Made by a program: the position numbers and the translations under genes. Shown one piece after another: positions 1 to 12,900 of a stretch of DNA of 64,000 nt (the first letter of the stretch is position 1; the number at the start of each line of letters is the position of its first letter). The stretch covers positions 56,281 to 120,280 of the forward strand of contig JALPQI010001753.1 in NCBI GenBank assembly GCA_025490895.1, in the 5' to 3' direction. This DNA is from Thaumatotibia leucotreta. Taxonomy: Eukaryota; Arthropoda; Insecta; Lepidoptera; Tortricidae. A model generated the notes under the pieces. The model saw nothing but the letters and a program-made list of their open reading frames with translations. It had not been told where the DNA came from and did no database searches.

Positions 1-59
1 ATAAAATAAAATAAAATATAAACCGGTCTACATTCGGAATGTAGCACCACCGCAACTGT

Positions 60-275
60 TCCCGCGGGTGTCGTAAGAGTCGACTAAAGGATTGAAGTGT
101 CACTAACCATTTAATTTGATAGATGATGGGCAGCGGCGTCATCATAGTGACATTACTGCGATCACCAATTCGCTTGCCCAACGTGGCTATTATGGGCATT
201 TACCTCCTAATTCGCCTTTACGCATAGTTAACAGGAGAGGCCTACGTCCAGCAGTAGACTAAGATAGACTGATGA
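60..275 (-). mobile_element. LINE/SINE tail fragment (cctatgatagtccactgctgg family), minus strand
   Basis: Reverse complement of the sequence at 33200-33470, including ggagaggcctacgtccagca and the ctcttacgacacccgc end. The same family recurs at 31913-32040 and 32266-32345. Confidence 0.75.
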
Positions 276-300
276 TGTGATGTGATCAATTAATCAATCA

Positions 301-720
301 GCTCTAGGCGACAGCTACATATTTGCGCCGTTCGCAGTGGAAACCCTTGGCCCCTGGGGACCGGAAGCAATTAAACTTTAAAAAAAAATAAGTTATTTGC
401 TCATCCGGTCCTCCGGTGACCCTAGGGCTGGCTCGTTCCTCGCCCAACGAATTGGTATTGCCATTCAGCGAGGCAACGCAGCCAGCCTTATAGGCACTTT
501 GCCCAGTGGCAGCGATGTAGGAGACATTTGTATATCGTCGGCTGACAAGCAAAACTCACTATAAAAACTGTCACTACTCTTAGCAACCTCTTATGTCAGT
601 ATTAAATCAGAACTGAGATAAGAGCTTTATTTCAAGTAGGTATTTGTTACTTAGTGAGTTTTGCTTGTCAACCGACGATATGTATATAGTTTAGGTCCCC
701 GTAGTTCTTAAGGTAGGTTT
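301..720 (+). pseudogene. Retroelement nuclease-domain fragment with inserted hairpin
   Basis: 301-545 is readable as YIFAPFAVETLGPWGPEA and, in another frame, RIGIAIQRGNAASLIGTL, homologous to the intact copy at 29587-30093. It is frameshifted. A hairpin with arms gctgacaagcaaaactcac / gtgagttttgcttgtcaac (530-687) interrupts its 3' UTR. Confidence 0.7.
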
Positions 721-846
721 AGTTTAGCAGAGTATAGTTTTTGTTTTTATTTTTGTTACTTACATTGTTTTAATTATATGTATAAAATAAAAATAGTAGC
801 CCCTTATCTAATAAATAGTGATAAAAAGATTAACGACTATTTCCAG

Positions 847-944
847 GTTATATCGCCAGCATCTTCTGACGTTTGGTGCGCGTGAGTCTGTGCCTAAAAT
901 CCACGCGCCATTGGACGACCTTCCACCCACTGACAATTCATCTC
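847..944 (+). CDS. ORP exon: end of PH domain
   Basis: Acceptor tatttccag, donor TCTC|gtgagt. One base completes an upstream codon (phase 2), then LYRQHLLTFGARESV..., ending one base into a codon. The LYRQ at the start matches the last helix of the ORP3 PH domain (HRLYRQ). The rest is the variable linker. Joining to 7453 gives Arg (C|GG), and joining to 2101 also gives Arg (C|GC). Confidence 0.8.
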
Positions 945-3900
945 GTGAGTACTGAAATTAATACAAAAACAATCGTGGTTCATTAAGTCATTAAACACTA
1001 TCCCCTTTATTCATAAACATCACCTCTCATAGCAAGTTTCCAAGTATTGTTTGTCCCTTTCGATCTTATCAGTGTGTCCATAAGTGCGAAAGGAACACAC
1101 AATACTTAGCGGCTTCCTAAGTTAGGAGACCTTTATGAATAAGGGGGTATGAAGGTATACAAGTGTGGGTAGCCATATACTTTGGATTAGTATTTTACGC
1201 TTGATGATTTTTTATGCAGTAATCACGCAATAAATTTATTTTGCTTAACCCAGCGGGAGTGTGGCAGGGTATCTCATACCCTGCGTTTGACTTATGTCAA
1301 TATATTTAGAGTTTATTATTGTTAAACTTTTTTTCACCACACTCAAACTCATTAATTTTTTTGTATTACTATTCGAAAGTATATAAACGTACACATTTTC
1401 AATAGTGCGTAATGACTTATTTTACCACAATTGATGGTTATATGGAAAGCGTCTTCATTTAAGATATTTACTGTGAGGCTACGATGACCACGCCTTCTTA
1501 TCTGTCACTTTCTAACAGTAAGTGCGAGAGAGAGAAGAGGCGGCCATCATTAGCCTAGTTTAGATCTAGGTAGATTAGATCTTAATTTATAGCATGCTTT
1601 GGAAATTTGTTTGGATTTGAGACTATTTGTGACCCTACCACCTCCCCTATAATGTCGATGCTGAGTTGTGAACGTGTTGATATACTTTGAATTACTTTAT
1701 AATCATGCATGTCAATAGAATTTGAAACTTCTGAATTTAAGGTTCAAATTAGATTTGACTTAGGGATAAGTGACTTATATTTTAACGACAAACATGACGG
1801 CATGACGTTACACCCGTGACAGGCAGAATCAAAGTAAAGTAAGTTTACAGATTAGGACCCATTTGTCGTTAAATTATGAGTTGTAATCGTGAAAGTTTAA
1901 ATCAATGTACGTTACATGTCTTAAATTTCTTTAACAGATCATAAGAATTTGGAATGTATTTGTTTTTTTGAGGAGTGCAAGTTAAGTCTTTGAAAAAGGA
2001 TTAATGGATTATAATTATGTGTGTCAATTGTTTATCTAAAGAGCAAAACGCATTTGTATCCTAAAACTGAATTAAAAACAAAACTCCTTTATTCCTCTAG
2101 GCACATCCCAGTCCACTCTAGAATCCTTCTCAAGTTTAACCCCGTCCCAAAGTGACCTCAAGACCTTCAGACCCTCCTTAAACGCAATAAAGTCAACGGT
2201 CTCAGAAAATGACTCACAAAGTACCCTTTCGCAATCCAAAACAGAGAAGAGCAGCCTTATACCTTTCGACCCTCCCAATTTTTCCGATTCTATAAATTAT
2301 ATCGTGGAACCAAGTAAAATTTCTGGTTTATGTTCCACACATAGTGTTTATAAGAGAAAGGAAAAAAGACATGATAGCCATAGAGCATTAAACGTAATAC
2401 CAATTAATGTAGATGAACAGCAGATGAATAGTACTGATCTAGATCTGAACACGCTTAATGGTTTTGCAGCATCAGATTCCACCGCTGAATTAAGGTGTTC
2501 TAAGTTTGAGCCTTTAAATAAAGACAGAAAAGAAAATACTAATTATAAACGTAAACATAAAATGCTACATGAATTTAATACACTATGCAATAGTACCAAT
2601 GAAAGTTCACCCCTATGGTTCAACAACAAAGATCAAACTACACTTTTCTGTTTTTCACGTAAACGTCGAGATAGGACTGACAATCAAGATTGGATTATGA
2701 AAAGAAGCAGAAAGTCTACAAATCTAGTCAAATATAAGAATACCGTGCAAGAACCTTGCTTAAGAAAGCCTTTGTTACGGCAAATGTTACTTTCTAGATA
2801 TAAACGTAATATTGGAAACACATTAGTAGACAAGAGTGTAAATTGTAATTTGGTTAATAATGAGGATAACAAAAGTAATAAGTTCACACAAGACAGTATT
2901 ACTTTGGCGGAGTGTGATATTATTTGTGAAAATTTGATGTTCAATTTATTTGATACATGCGATTTCAACGTCAATGCAAATACAGATGATGTTACACGAT
3001 CTAGCCTTTATGTAAACGTAGTTGTAAAAGAACTTTATGATCTAAAATTGAATGAAAGTGAAAAACATCCCATCAAAAGCTTATTCAAATCTCTTTTACA
3101 ATATTTCTTAAAACACACTGAAGGAAGGTTTAAGGGCAGTATCAAACGAGACAAAGCTATCATTAAACAGTCTAACACTTACTTTACTAGTGACAAAGAA
3201 ATTTCTAACATCAATATTAATCCTAATGAAAATCAAGTTTATAGATATACACGTGATCCTGAAGATTTGGAAAACTTAATACATAGCACTATATACGGCT
3301 GTACACTTACAGATAAAAGTAGAGAAAAAGACATCCAAATCACAAAAACGCTAATAAATAAATTGGATACATTATCATCAGATATAAGTCAGAACGAAAT
3401 CAAAGATGAAGGCGAAAAATATTCCTCAATTTCACTATTAAAACAATATTTCAAGCACGTCATTAGAGAGACATCTCTACCAAAAGGTGTAGTTAAAGAA
3501 TTACTGAACGCTTATTTAGATTTACTAGATCACCGAAGCAGAAGTCCTAGTACTGAATCTAGTGAAAATTCAAGAGAATCCAACGTTGGTGAACCAATCT
3601 GTGACATCGAAACCGAATGTTTAAAGAAACATATTTCTAAAAGTGTGTCGACCTGTAAAATGTCTGCATTATATGGCGATACAAATGTTAACGCCACAGA
3701 TCCAAGACCATCGAATTTAAAGGACATAATTGATAAAATTATTAACGTATTCAGTTCTAATAAAGATGACGAGGCAAATAACGAACAAGTTCCTGATAAT
3801 AATACTATCGGCAATACAAACAAAAGGAGAAGCGAAATTAAAAGCAAAGACAATTCGAAAGCTCTTATATTTGGGACGAATGATAGTGCAATAGTAATAG

Positions 3901-6900
3901 ATATTTCAAAATATGACATCGATGATATTTCTATGTGTAACAACGCTGGTTCTGCAGGAACTACATGTATGACAGTTAGTTTAAAAGAAAAAGTATCACA
4001 TACTAATGAATCGAAACTGAAAAAATTGTGTTTATCGTTTTTTAACGATAATTCAGAAACAGATGTGTCTTCTGAAGAAATGAAATCCTTTTCATTTAAT
4101 ACTAACGCAGATTATAAGACCTACGTGGATTTAAATAATGCTTCCAGCGTTGAAAGTACTAGTAAGTCTCAAATAATTAATGACGAATTTGATGTACAGA
4201 CATATTCTACTTCGAGTGAAGCAACCTCGAAAGCTAACTTAGATGTCGGTAGTTATAATTCCCTCAATATACCCAGTAACTACTATATATCTTCAAGACA
4301 AATACCTTACGCGCATTATAATGATGACACTCAATGTTTCTATCTTTCTTCTATCCAAGAAGATGTGCCTGTCCAAGACAAAATAAAGAAACTAGAACAA
4401 TCCAAATTAAATAAACCAAAAAAATCGCATTTTGCTGATCCAGGCCAATCTCCAAATATATGGAAACACGAATACGGAATCGTTGATGAGAGCTTTATTT
4501 TACGTGTTTTGAAACATCTAGTTATCATGTCTAAAGATAATCCAAGCCTTAACAAAGAACTTAACAGCTTGTATTTAAAACTAAAGCGGGAATCCGATCA
4601 ATCGAATGGCCACCTTTCAGGAATCGGTCTCCTCGGTAGAATATATACTGCAGAAAACAATAGGCATTCATTAAACAGTGAGACTCAAATGGATTCAACG
4701 TCTCACCACTTTGCTTATAATATGAAGAGAAAAGCAATAGAAATGGCCGTTAATACAAGCCTAGTAATTCCAACGTTAAAAACAGTCGAGGATCGAGCAT
4801 TTAGCGCTATAGTATTTGCCGAAACTTTAGTTAATATTGCAGTTCAAACACTATCTAAACATGACACTCATAAAACATATTCAAGAGCTCAAGAAAGCAA
4901 AAATAGTCAATCAGAAAAAGAGGAATGGTTTAAGAATCTTACGCACGAGTATGTAAAAAATAATGCAATAAAATGCATGTTAAAAAAGTACCACAATTCA
5001 CAACGAAGCATAAGGCTGACTCATCCAATTAGAGCAAAGATTCCGGAGAGGTTCGCAGTTCCGAAGAATTCATTAGTTAATGTGGAATTATCGAATACAT
5101 CCCCTCCCTTGACAATATCAAATCGCTCGCAGAATAAGCAGAAAAGTAAGGAGAGTAATTTGGAACATTGGGATAAGTGTATGAAGCCGGTCATAGGGTC
5201 GGAGTCTATGGCGAATTCTAGCGTTTTCAACATAGAGAATAATATTAGTGAAGACTTGAAAACCCTGTACAGGTGTACTAGTGAACCTTCTTACTGTTCT
5301 GGTTAGTTTTTATTGCTTTGAGATTCTTACAGTACGATGCTTATCAAGAATATGCAATCCAAAATATTACCTTGTGTAAAAGTTGGTAGCAGGAATCGGG
5401 ACCGGTTTTTTTGAGAAACCTCGAAATAACCGAATATTTTGATGTTTTTTAATATGTAGTACTACGTAGTACTCGAAATTTTATGTAATGAAGAACATCG
5501 TATTCTTGAATTACTTAATTAACAAAAAAAATATACACCAAAGAACGAAAAATAACGAAATTGAAGCCGTTCTTTTGTATGGAGAAAAAACCGGTATGTG
5601 ATCCCTGGTTCTAAGTATGAAGTACTACATTTCAAATAACAAGATAAGGGAATGCAAAACCGGTTTTTATATGGGCTTAACCGGTTATTTTATACGAACC
5701 GTAACCGGTTTTGTATATCCTAAAATTGGTACTTTGGATAGTAGCGTTATTCATGATAAACAACGAATAGACAACATGTCTATTTATAATATAAGTTATT
5801 ATTGATAGTTATAGTAGTTTCAGGTATGCTAGTTATTAAATAAATTGATAGGACATTAATTAAATACAAAAGTATCTAGTCATGAGTAGTGTAGACTGTA
5901 GACAGATTCCAAAATTCCAGATGAAGTATTTTAATTATAAAATAGAAATCACAATTTTACTGTTGTGAAATTGTTTGCTTATTAAGAGTTATTTTTGGAA
6001 GAAACAGCATCGAAAAAGTTAGTTAACTTAGATAATAATTATTGTAATTTTACAGGTCGATATGAAAAAAAAAATGTACATAGTTTAGACCTTCATCAAA
6101 ACAAGAATCACGATCGATACAATTGTGTTGCGAAAGTTAGTGATATGAATGGTATATTCTTTCCAGTAACCTTTTGCAGCAGAAAAAGTAGGTAAATTTT
6201 AGAAAATGTGAGTTTTGTTGATTTTGTTAACCGTTTTCACTTTCAAAACTTGCTACATAAAATTTAACTTGGGAACGCGAAAATTATGACGTTAAAGGTA
6301 TTTAACTATGTACATTTATTTTACAATGGACTCTTACCAAATATCGATTGTAGTATTGTGTAATATCATTCGCTAGCTACACGTATGAAGTATAGACAAC
6401 TTTAATCTTGGTAGATAATAAAACTAGCTATTCATGTTGTCTAGTTATTTGATTGTTGTTAGCGTACCAGCGTAGACAAAAGGCTAAGACTAACCCCCTT
6501 ATACAAACTTAACAAGCCGCTAAATATAGTTTGTCCCTTTCGGCCTTAACAATATGTCTTTATAAGCGAAAGGGACAAACAATATTCAGCGGATTGCTAA
6601 GTTAGGAGACGTCTATGAATAAGGGGGTTAGTCTATAACCTCATTTATTATTACATATCGGATATTCACTTAAATTACGGTAGTATTTGTATGCTAATTC
6701 TCATCTCTTCCCTCCTGCTCATATCCTTTAGGAGTGATATGGATTGATTATTTTCTCGTGTTAGCAAAAATGTCTGACTGTTGATGTCGAAGGGGCCATG
6801 TATGTATAAATAAAATAAAAATCATGGATCAACCTATGAGGTAATACAGACATAGCGACAAATTTACCCCTTAGTATTTTCACGAAAACGTCTGGATTTA

Positions 6901-9900
6901 TCTTTCTTTCTCTATTAGCTTCAGTGCAATGAACACTGAAGTTCATTGTGGAATCAATATGAATTCGGAAGTTTCCGCTAAAAGGGAATGAGTTAAGCAC
7001 TACATACTTACCAGCCGCTAAGCATTGTTGGTCCCTTTCGCTCATAAAGACATATTGATAAGACCGATAGGGATAAACAATACTTAGCGGCTTGCTAAGT
7101 TAGGAGACTTATAACTAACGTGAGATTGAAACATATTTAAATATTTATCAAACGGGTTACTCTCGTAATTTTAGTCGATAATTGCTCGACATGTTTCCAT
7201 TTAGAGGATCCTCATCATGGAGTATCCGCGACCAAAGCCCGACATGTACACAAACATGAAACATGTCGAGCAATTATCGACTTAAATTACGTGAGTATCC
7301 CGTTTGATAAATATTTAAATAAGGAGAAGTTTATGAATAAGGAGTTTAGTCTGTATCTACGCGTGTTTACCGTCACGGTACAAAAAGTAAAGTGTACCAC
7401 AAATACAATACAAATCAATCCATACCACTCCAAACTGTGTGTTTTTCCATAGGGCTGATTAGCCCTAGCGCTGGCCCCATTCGAGGGCCGCAGGCCGGGT
7501 TCGTGTCGGGCACCCCTGGAGGCCGGTTGGCTGGCTGGATCGTGGGTAAGTTGCTTTACTCGCCATCTGTTCGGATTTGACAGCGGAATTAACCGGTTTT
7601 AAACTGTACAGAAACCGGTTTATAATGGAAATGAAAAAAATAATTTTCTTGATGAAGTTACTTTAAAATGTAGCCTGCTTTCGTCCAACTGCGAACAGAT
7701 TAACGAGTTTTAAGTGAATTACTAAAATAATTGTACGGTGATGTTCTTATTCTTTGTCCCTCGGAAATAAATCAATAATTATGTTTATTAATCCTTATGC
7801 TGTAAGGCGACATTCTTATTTTTCCAACATAACAACGACCAATCAATTGATAAATTTATGTATTTATCAACGTTAACATCAGAACAGACCATAACCACGT
7901 ACAATTATTTAAAAATTCATGCTAAAGCTAAAGGGATCAAAACGTAAATGTATGCTTCCGCCACTTGCTATAGCAATGATAATAAATCATCCGTTTGTTG
8001 AAAATGTAAAAGCCAGGTTTTCTATTAATTTTATTCTAAATTTAATTATATGCTTCCTTGCCTGCCGCCTATTGCATCGTGATCGTGGTGTGTGTGCATG
8101 TTATTGTATTATTATTTACTAATAAATCTGGGACCTTGCATGATTGTTAATTTATTATATTAATACTTAACCCGTGGAGCGTCCTATAGACACACGGTGT
8201 CTATAACTTTTTTTTTGACATATCGTTCCACGGGTTAAGCTGAAACGCAAAATGTATAAAAATGTAATAAAGACCGGCCACTAATTAATTTAGTTAATTT
8301 TAAGGATTTTATCGGGAGATCCGCATACAATCATGGCCAGATTACATGGACGTGTTGTGACCAGGTTTTAAAATAATATCAGCTATATAAAAACTTCTGC
8401 CTATTTATAAACAGCTGTAGAACTTTTCTATAGCATTGCCTAAAACTGATCTAGCTGAATAAAGTGTAATTGTGTAAAAAATGGTGGTCAAATGTACCTC
8501 TTTTTTATAGAAGTTGCGAACAATATATACCGACCTTGTATTCAAAATGTGCTGAATTTCCAACGTACGTCATTGAATACTGCTAAATAGATTATCCGAA
8601 AACATAAAAATAGTGCTGTATTATGGATATTTCTTTGAACTGTTTGTTTACATTGTTGGAAACTTCTATACTCTGTTTGGTTTGGTGTTTAAAAAAGGTA
8701 AACAATCTTGCAGTATCTTTTTTATTGAAAACTACGAGTAGAAAATAAGTTTTAGCAAATATACATAATATAACAAGGAAATACAGTGATTTACATTGTT
8801 TTTGATTCATTAAGTACCTAGTTTGGATTTATATATGCATTTTTCAATAAAAAGATATTGCAAGATTGTTTACCTTTTTTTAAACACCAAACCAAACAGA
8901 GCATATATTGCCGTACTAACTCAAAAGACTCAGCTCTCATAGTACTTCTATGGGAAATGCGTCCTTTTTAGATATAAAAAGGAAGTCACATTAAATCGCT
9001 TTCAACATCAAAATCCCTTACACCAAACGTACACCAAGCTCAATAAGCATCATATTCAACCTCCGTAGCCTAGTTGGTAGTGACCCTGCCTACAAAGCTG
9101 GAGGTTGCGGGCTCGAATCCTGGCGAGGGCATCATTTGTATATTTATCACAAATATTTGTTCCTTGATCATGGCTGTCTATGTATTTAAGTATTTATATG
9201 TATCTATCTATTATATATATCGTCGCCTGGTACCCACATCACAAGCCTTAATTGAGCTTACCGTCATTCGATTTGTGTAACATGTCCCAAGATATTTATT
9301 TATTTGTCCCAGAATCCGGCGGGCCGCTGGAGAGTGCGTCTCGTGAGCTGGGCCAGGCGCAGCTCTCCGTCCAGCAATTGCAGCGTCTGCTGGACGCCAT
9401 GCTCGAGCTCCAGAACTTGCATCATCATGACACAGATGTGAGTACCCTTTGTTAGATTAAACTAGACAGTAGCTGTGCTTCCAGAAGTTCCAGCACCTGC
9501 TGGAGATGCCTTGATGGTTTTCCAGAAGTTTTAATCACGACAGGTATGAGTGTGAGGACCCTTTGTTATATTAACCTGGGACAGTAGCTGTTCATCCAGA
9601 AGTTCCAGAACCTGCTAGATTTAATGCTCGAGCTGCAGAACTTGCATCATCACGATACAGATGTGAGTACCCTTTGTTAGATTATCCTGGGACAGTAGCT
9701 GTTCTTCCAGAAGTTCCAGCACTTGCTGCTGGAGATGCCATGATGGTTCTCCAGAAGTTCTAATCACGACAGATATGAGTGTGAGGACCCTTTGTTATAT
9801 TAACCTGGGACAGTAGCTGTTCCAGAACCTGCTGGATGTAATGCTGGAGCTCCAGAACTTGCATCATCACGATACAGATGTGAGTACCCTTTGTTAGGTT

Positions 9901-12900
9901 AAACTAGACAGTAGCTTATAAATATTAGATATCATATACCAAAGAAAAACGACCAAGATCACCTAATGTCAAAGGCGCCTAGCCTTGCAAGGGATTGCAT
10001 ATACCCGAGAATTTTGACCGGTGGTTGCTAAGACCGAGTGGCCGAGGGGTACAGGCATCAGCCGCGAAAGCTGAGTACGTGGGTTCGATCCCCACCTCGG
10101 ACATTAGGTGATCTTGGTCGTTTTTCTTTGGTATATGACATCTAATATTTATAATTTATATAGTATTAAGTAGTGTGACTACTGGAAAAAAATAAAAAGT
10201 ACAAATCCAAATATTTAGTTAATAAATAATTTTATTTGTGTTTTCGCAATACGTTCAATAGACAGTAGCTGTTCTTCCAGAAGTTTCAGCACCTGCTGGA
10301 GACGCCATGATGGTTCTCCAGAAGTTCTAATCACGACACAAATGTTTGTAGCCTTTGTTAGTTTAACCAGGGATAGTATCTGTTCTGCCAGAAGTTCCAG
10401 AACCTACTGAATTTAATGCTTGAGCTCCAGAACTTGCATCATCACGATATAGATGTGAGTACCCTTTGTTAGGTTAAACTAGACAGTAGCTGTTCTTCCA
10501 GAAGCTCCAGCACCTGCTGGAGACGCCTTGATGGTTCTCCAGAAGTTCTAATCACGACAGGTATGAGTGTGAGGACCCTTTGTTATATTAACCTGGGACA
10601 GTAGCTGTTCCAGAACCTGCTGAATTTAATGCTGGAGCTCCAGAACTTGCATCATCACGATACAGATGTGAGTACCCTTTGTTAGGTTAACCTGAAATTG
10701 TTAACCTGAGACCTGAGAAGTAGCTGTTCTTCCAGAAGTTCCAGCACCTGCTGGAGACGCCATGATGGTTCTCCAGAAGTTCTAATCACGACGCAGATGT
10801 TAGTACCCTTTGTTAGTTTAACCTGGGACAGTAGCTGTTCTTCCAGAAGTACCAGAACCTGCTGGATTTAATGCTGTAGCTCCAGAACTGCATCATCACG
10901 ACACAGATGTGAGTACCCTTTGTTAGGTTAACCTGGACAGTAGCTGTGCTTCCAGAAGTTCCAGCACCTGCTGGAAACGCCATGATGGCTCTCCAGAAGT
11001 TTTAATCACGACATAATATATGTGAGTAACCTTTTTTATATTAACCTGGGTCAATAGCTGTTCTTCCAGAAGTTCCAGCACCTGCTGGAGACGCCATGAT
11101 GGCTCTCCAGAAGTTCTAATCACGACAAATATGAGTGTGAGGACCCTTTGTTATATTAACCTGGGACAGTAGCTGTTCCAGAACCTGCTGGATTTAATGC
11201 TTGAGCTGCAGAACTTGCATCATCACGATACAGATGTGAGTACCCTTTGTTAGGTTAACCTGAGACAGTAGCTGTTCTTCCAGAAGTTCTAGCACCTGCT
11301 GGAGACGCCTTGATGGTTCTCCAGAAGTTCTAATCACAACAAATATGAGTGTGAGAACCCTTTGTTATATTAACCTGGGACAGTAGCTGTTCATCCAGAA
11401 GTTCCAGAACCTGTTGGATGTAATGCTGGAGCTCCAGAACATTCACCAATCATGAATATCATGATACAGATGTGTGTACCCTTTGTTAGATTAACCTGGG
11501 ACAGTTGCAGTTTTTCTAGAAGTTCCAGAACCAAAATGTCAAATAAGGACATGAAATACGTGTGTGTAGATGCCTGTGGTTGCCGTGTTTTTTTTTCATA
11601 CATAATAAATGAAATGGTAAGTGTGAAAGAACCTTAAGAATAACTTAAAAGTTAATCGCAGGTGATTGACGGCACATGTCAAAATAAGTAACACAAGGAA
11701 ATAGGAAAGGTTGTAATGCACTTGTTCAGTTTAACTTTTTTCTTTATAACCATACGTCGCACTCCACCGGGCAGTTTGGTGGCATGTCAAAATGATAGAT
11801 AAGGTTCACAAATACATCAATTCATTTTCAAATAAGCAGAAGTATTTGTAATTAGTATTTGGTACCTAGTATTTATAATGTACAATTCTAAATATATTAG
11901 AAACTAAAGTAGTACGTTAGTAACGTATTATTTTTTAGTATTCATTCAATTTTAAATAAAAATACAATTGACTAGTATGTAAAATTATTAAATTTACTTA
12001 AGTAGATATGTTATGCGAATATATTATTAATATTTTTTCTAAATTGCCGGCGGTCAACGGTCAATGTAGTGTGTTTTGGTTAACATTATTTGTAGTCTCA
12101 ACCTCTTCGTTTTGAATTAGACTATTTATCATTTTTAGTGTCGATTCCCCGGATTCGATATTAAGACAATTTGTAATTTCAGATATACTTGTTTTCCTTT
12201 AGGATGCAGGCGTACTTTTGACAATTTGTGCATAGTCTTATTTATTACATTAAAGGAAGACTGCATTGGCAAATTCGAATTTTGCAAAAATTGTATGTTA
12301 TTTTTTATCTCGGAGAAATGTGTAATTGTGTATTATGAATAAACTTCACTTCCTCTTCTACGCAGGCTATAGCGAATACACGTTTTGCTTCTTTTCAACG
12401 AATTCAAATAAACTGTTACAAATACTAAATACATTTTAATACTCGTAAGTTAAGATTTTTTTTGTAAACCTTACGTTGCCACGAAACTGCCCGCTAGAGT
12501 GCGACGTATGTTTATAACTCAATAACAGTAAAATTTACGACACTAGTTTCTTAGAGAGATTAATTATACTTGACCTAAATAAGCTTGCAAATAGATAAAA
12601 ACAACCTGTATTTATTAACTCGGGACATCATAGGTGCTGCTACATAATTAAAATTACCGGCATTGTATACATATTTCAGGTGGAGTCAAAAACGAGAAGG
12701 TGGTCTATTATTAAGGACCCACAAGATATTTTTAAGAAATATTCTTAAGAAACCGCAAGATATTTGTTGAGAATACCTGGTGTATGTTAGTACCCTTTGT
12801 TTACTGGTAGATCGTGACATACTGTTGCCATCAGATATGTCATAGCGTCTGGAGCGCTCAAAAATATCTGAACACGCCTCTATCGCTATGACCATAAAGG

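Noticed and set aside
2304..5306. Intronless 1,000-residue gene starting at 2304
   Set aside because: The codon at 2304 is GTG, not an acceptable eukaryotic start, and the frame is open further upstream to a strong acceptor. An exon, or a start at 2424, is more plausible.
9061..9135. tRNA gene
   Set aside because: The A and B boxes are good, but the sequence continues into a shared LINE-like body found again at 22203, and no sound cloverleaf is formed. It is a SINE head; the same applies at 22203.
10033..10102. tRNA-Ser(CGA) gene (also at about 62829)
   Set aside because: The anticodon loop lacks T33, the acceptor stem has a mismatch, the variable arm is too short for tRNA-Ser, and the copy lies inside a SINE with target duplications.
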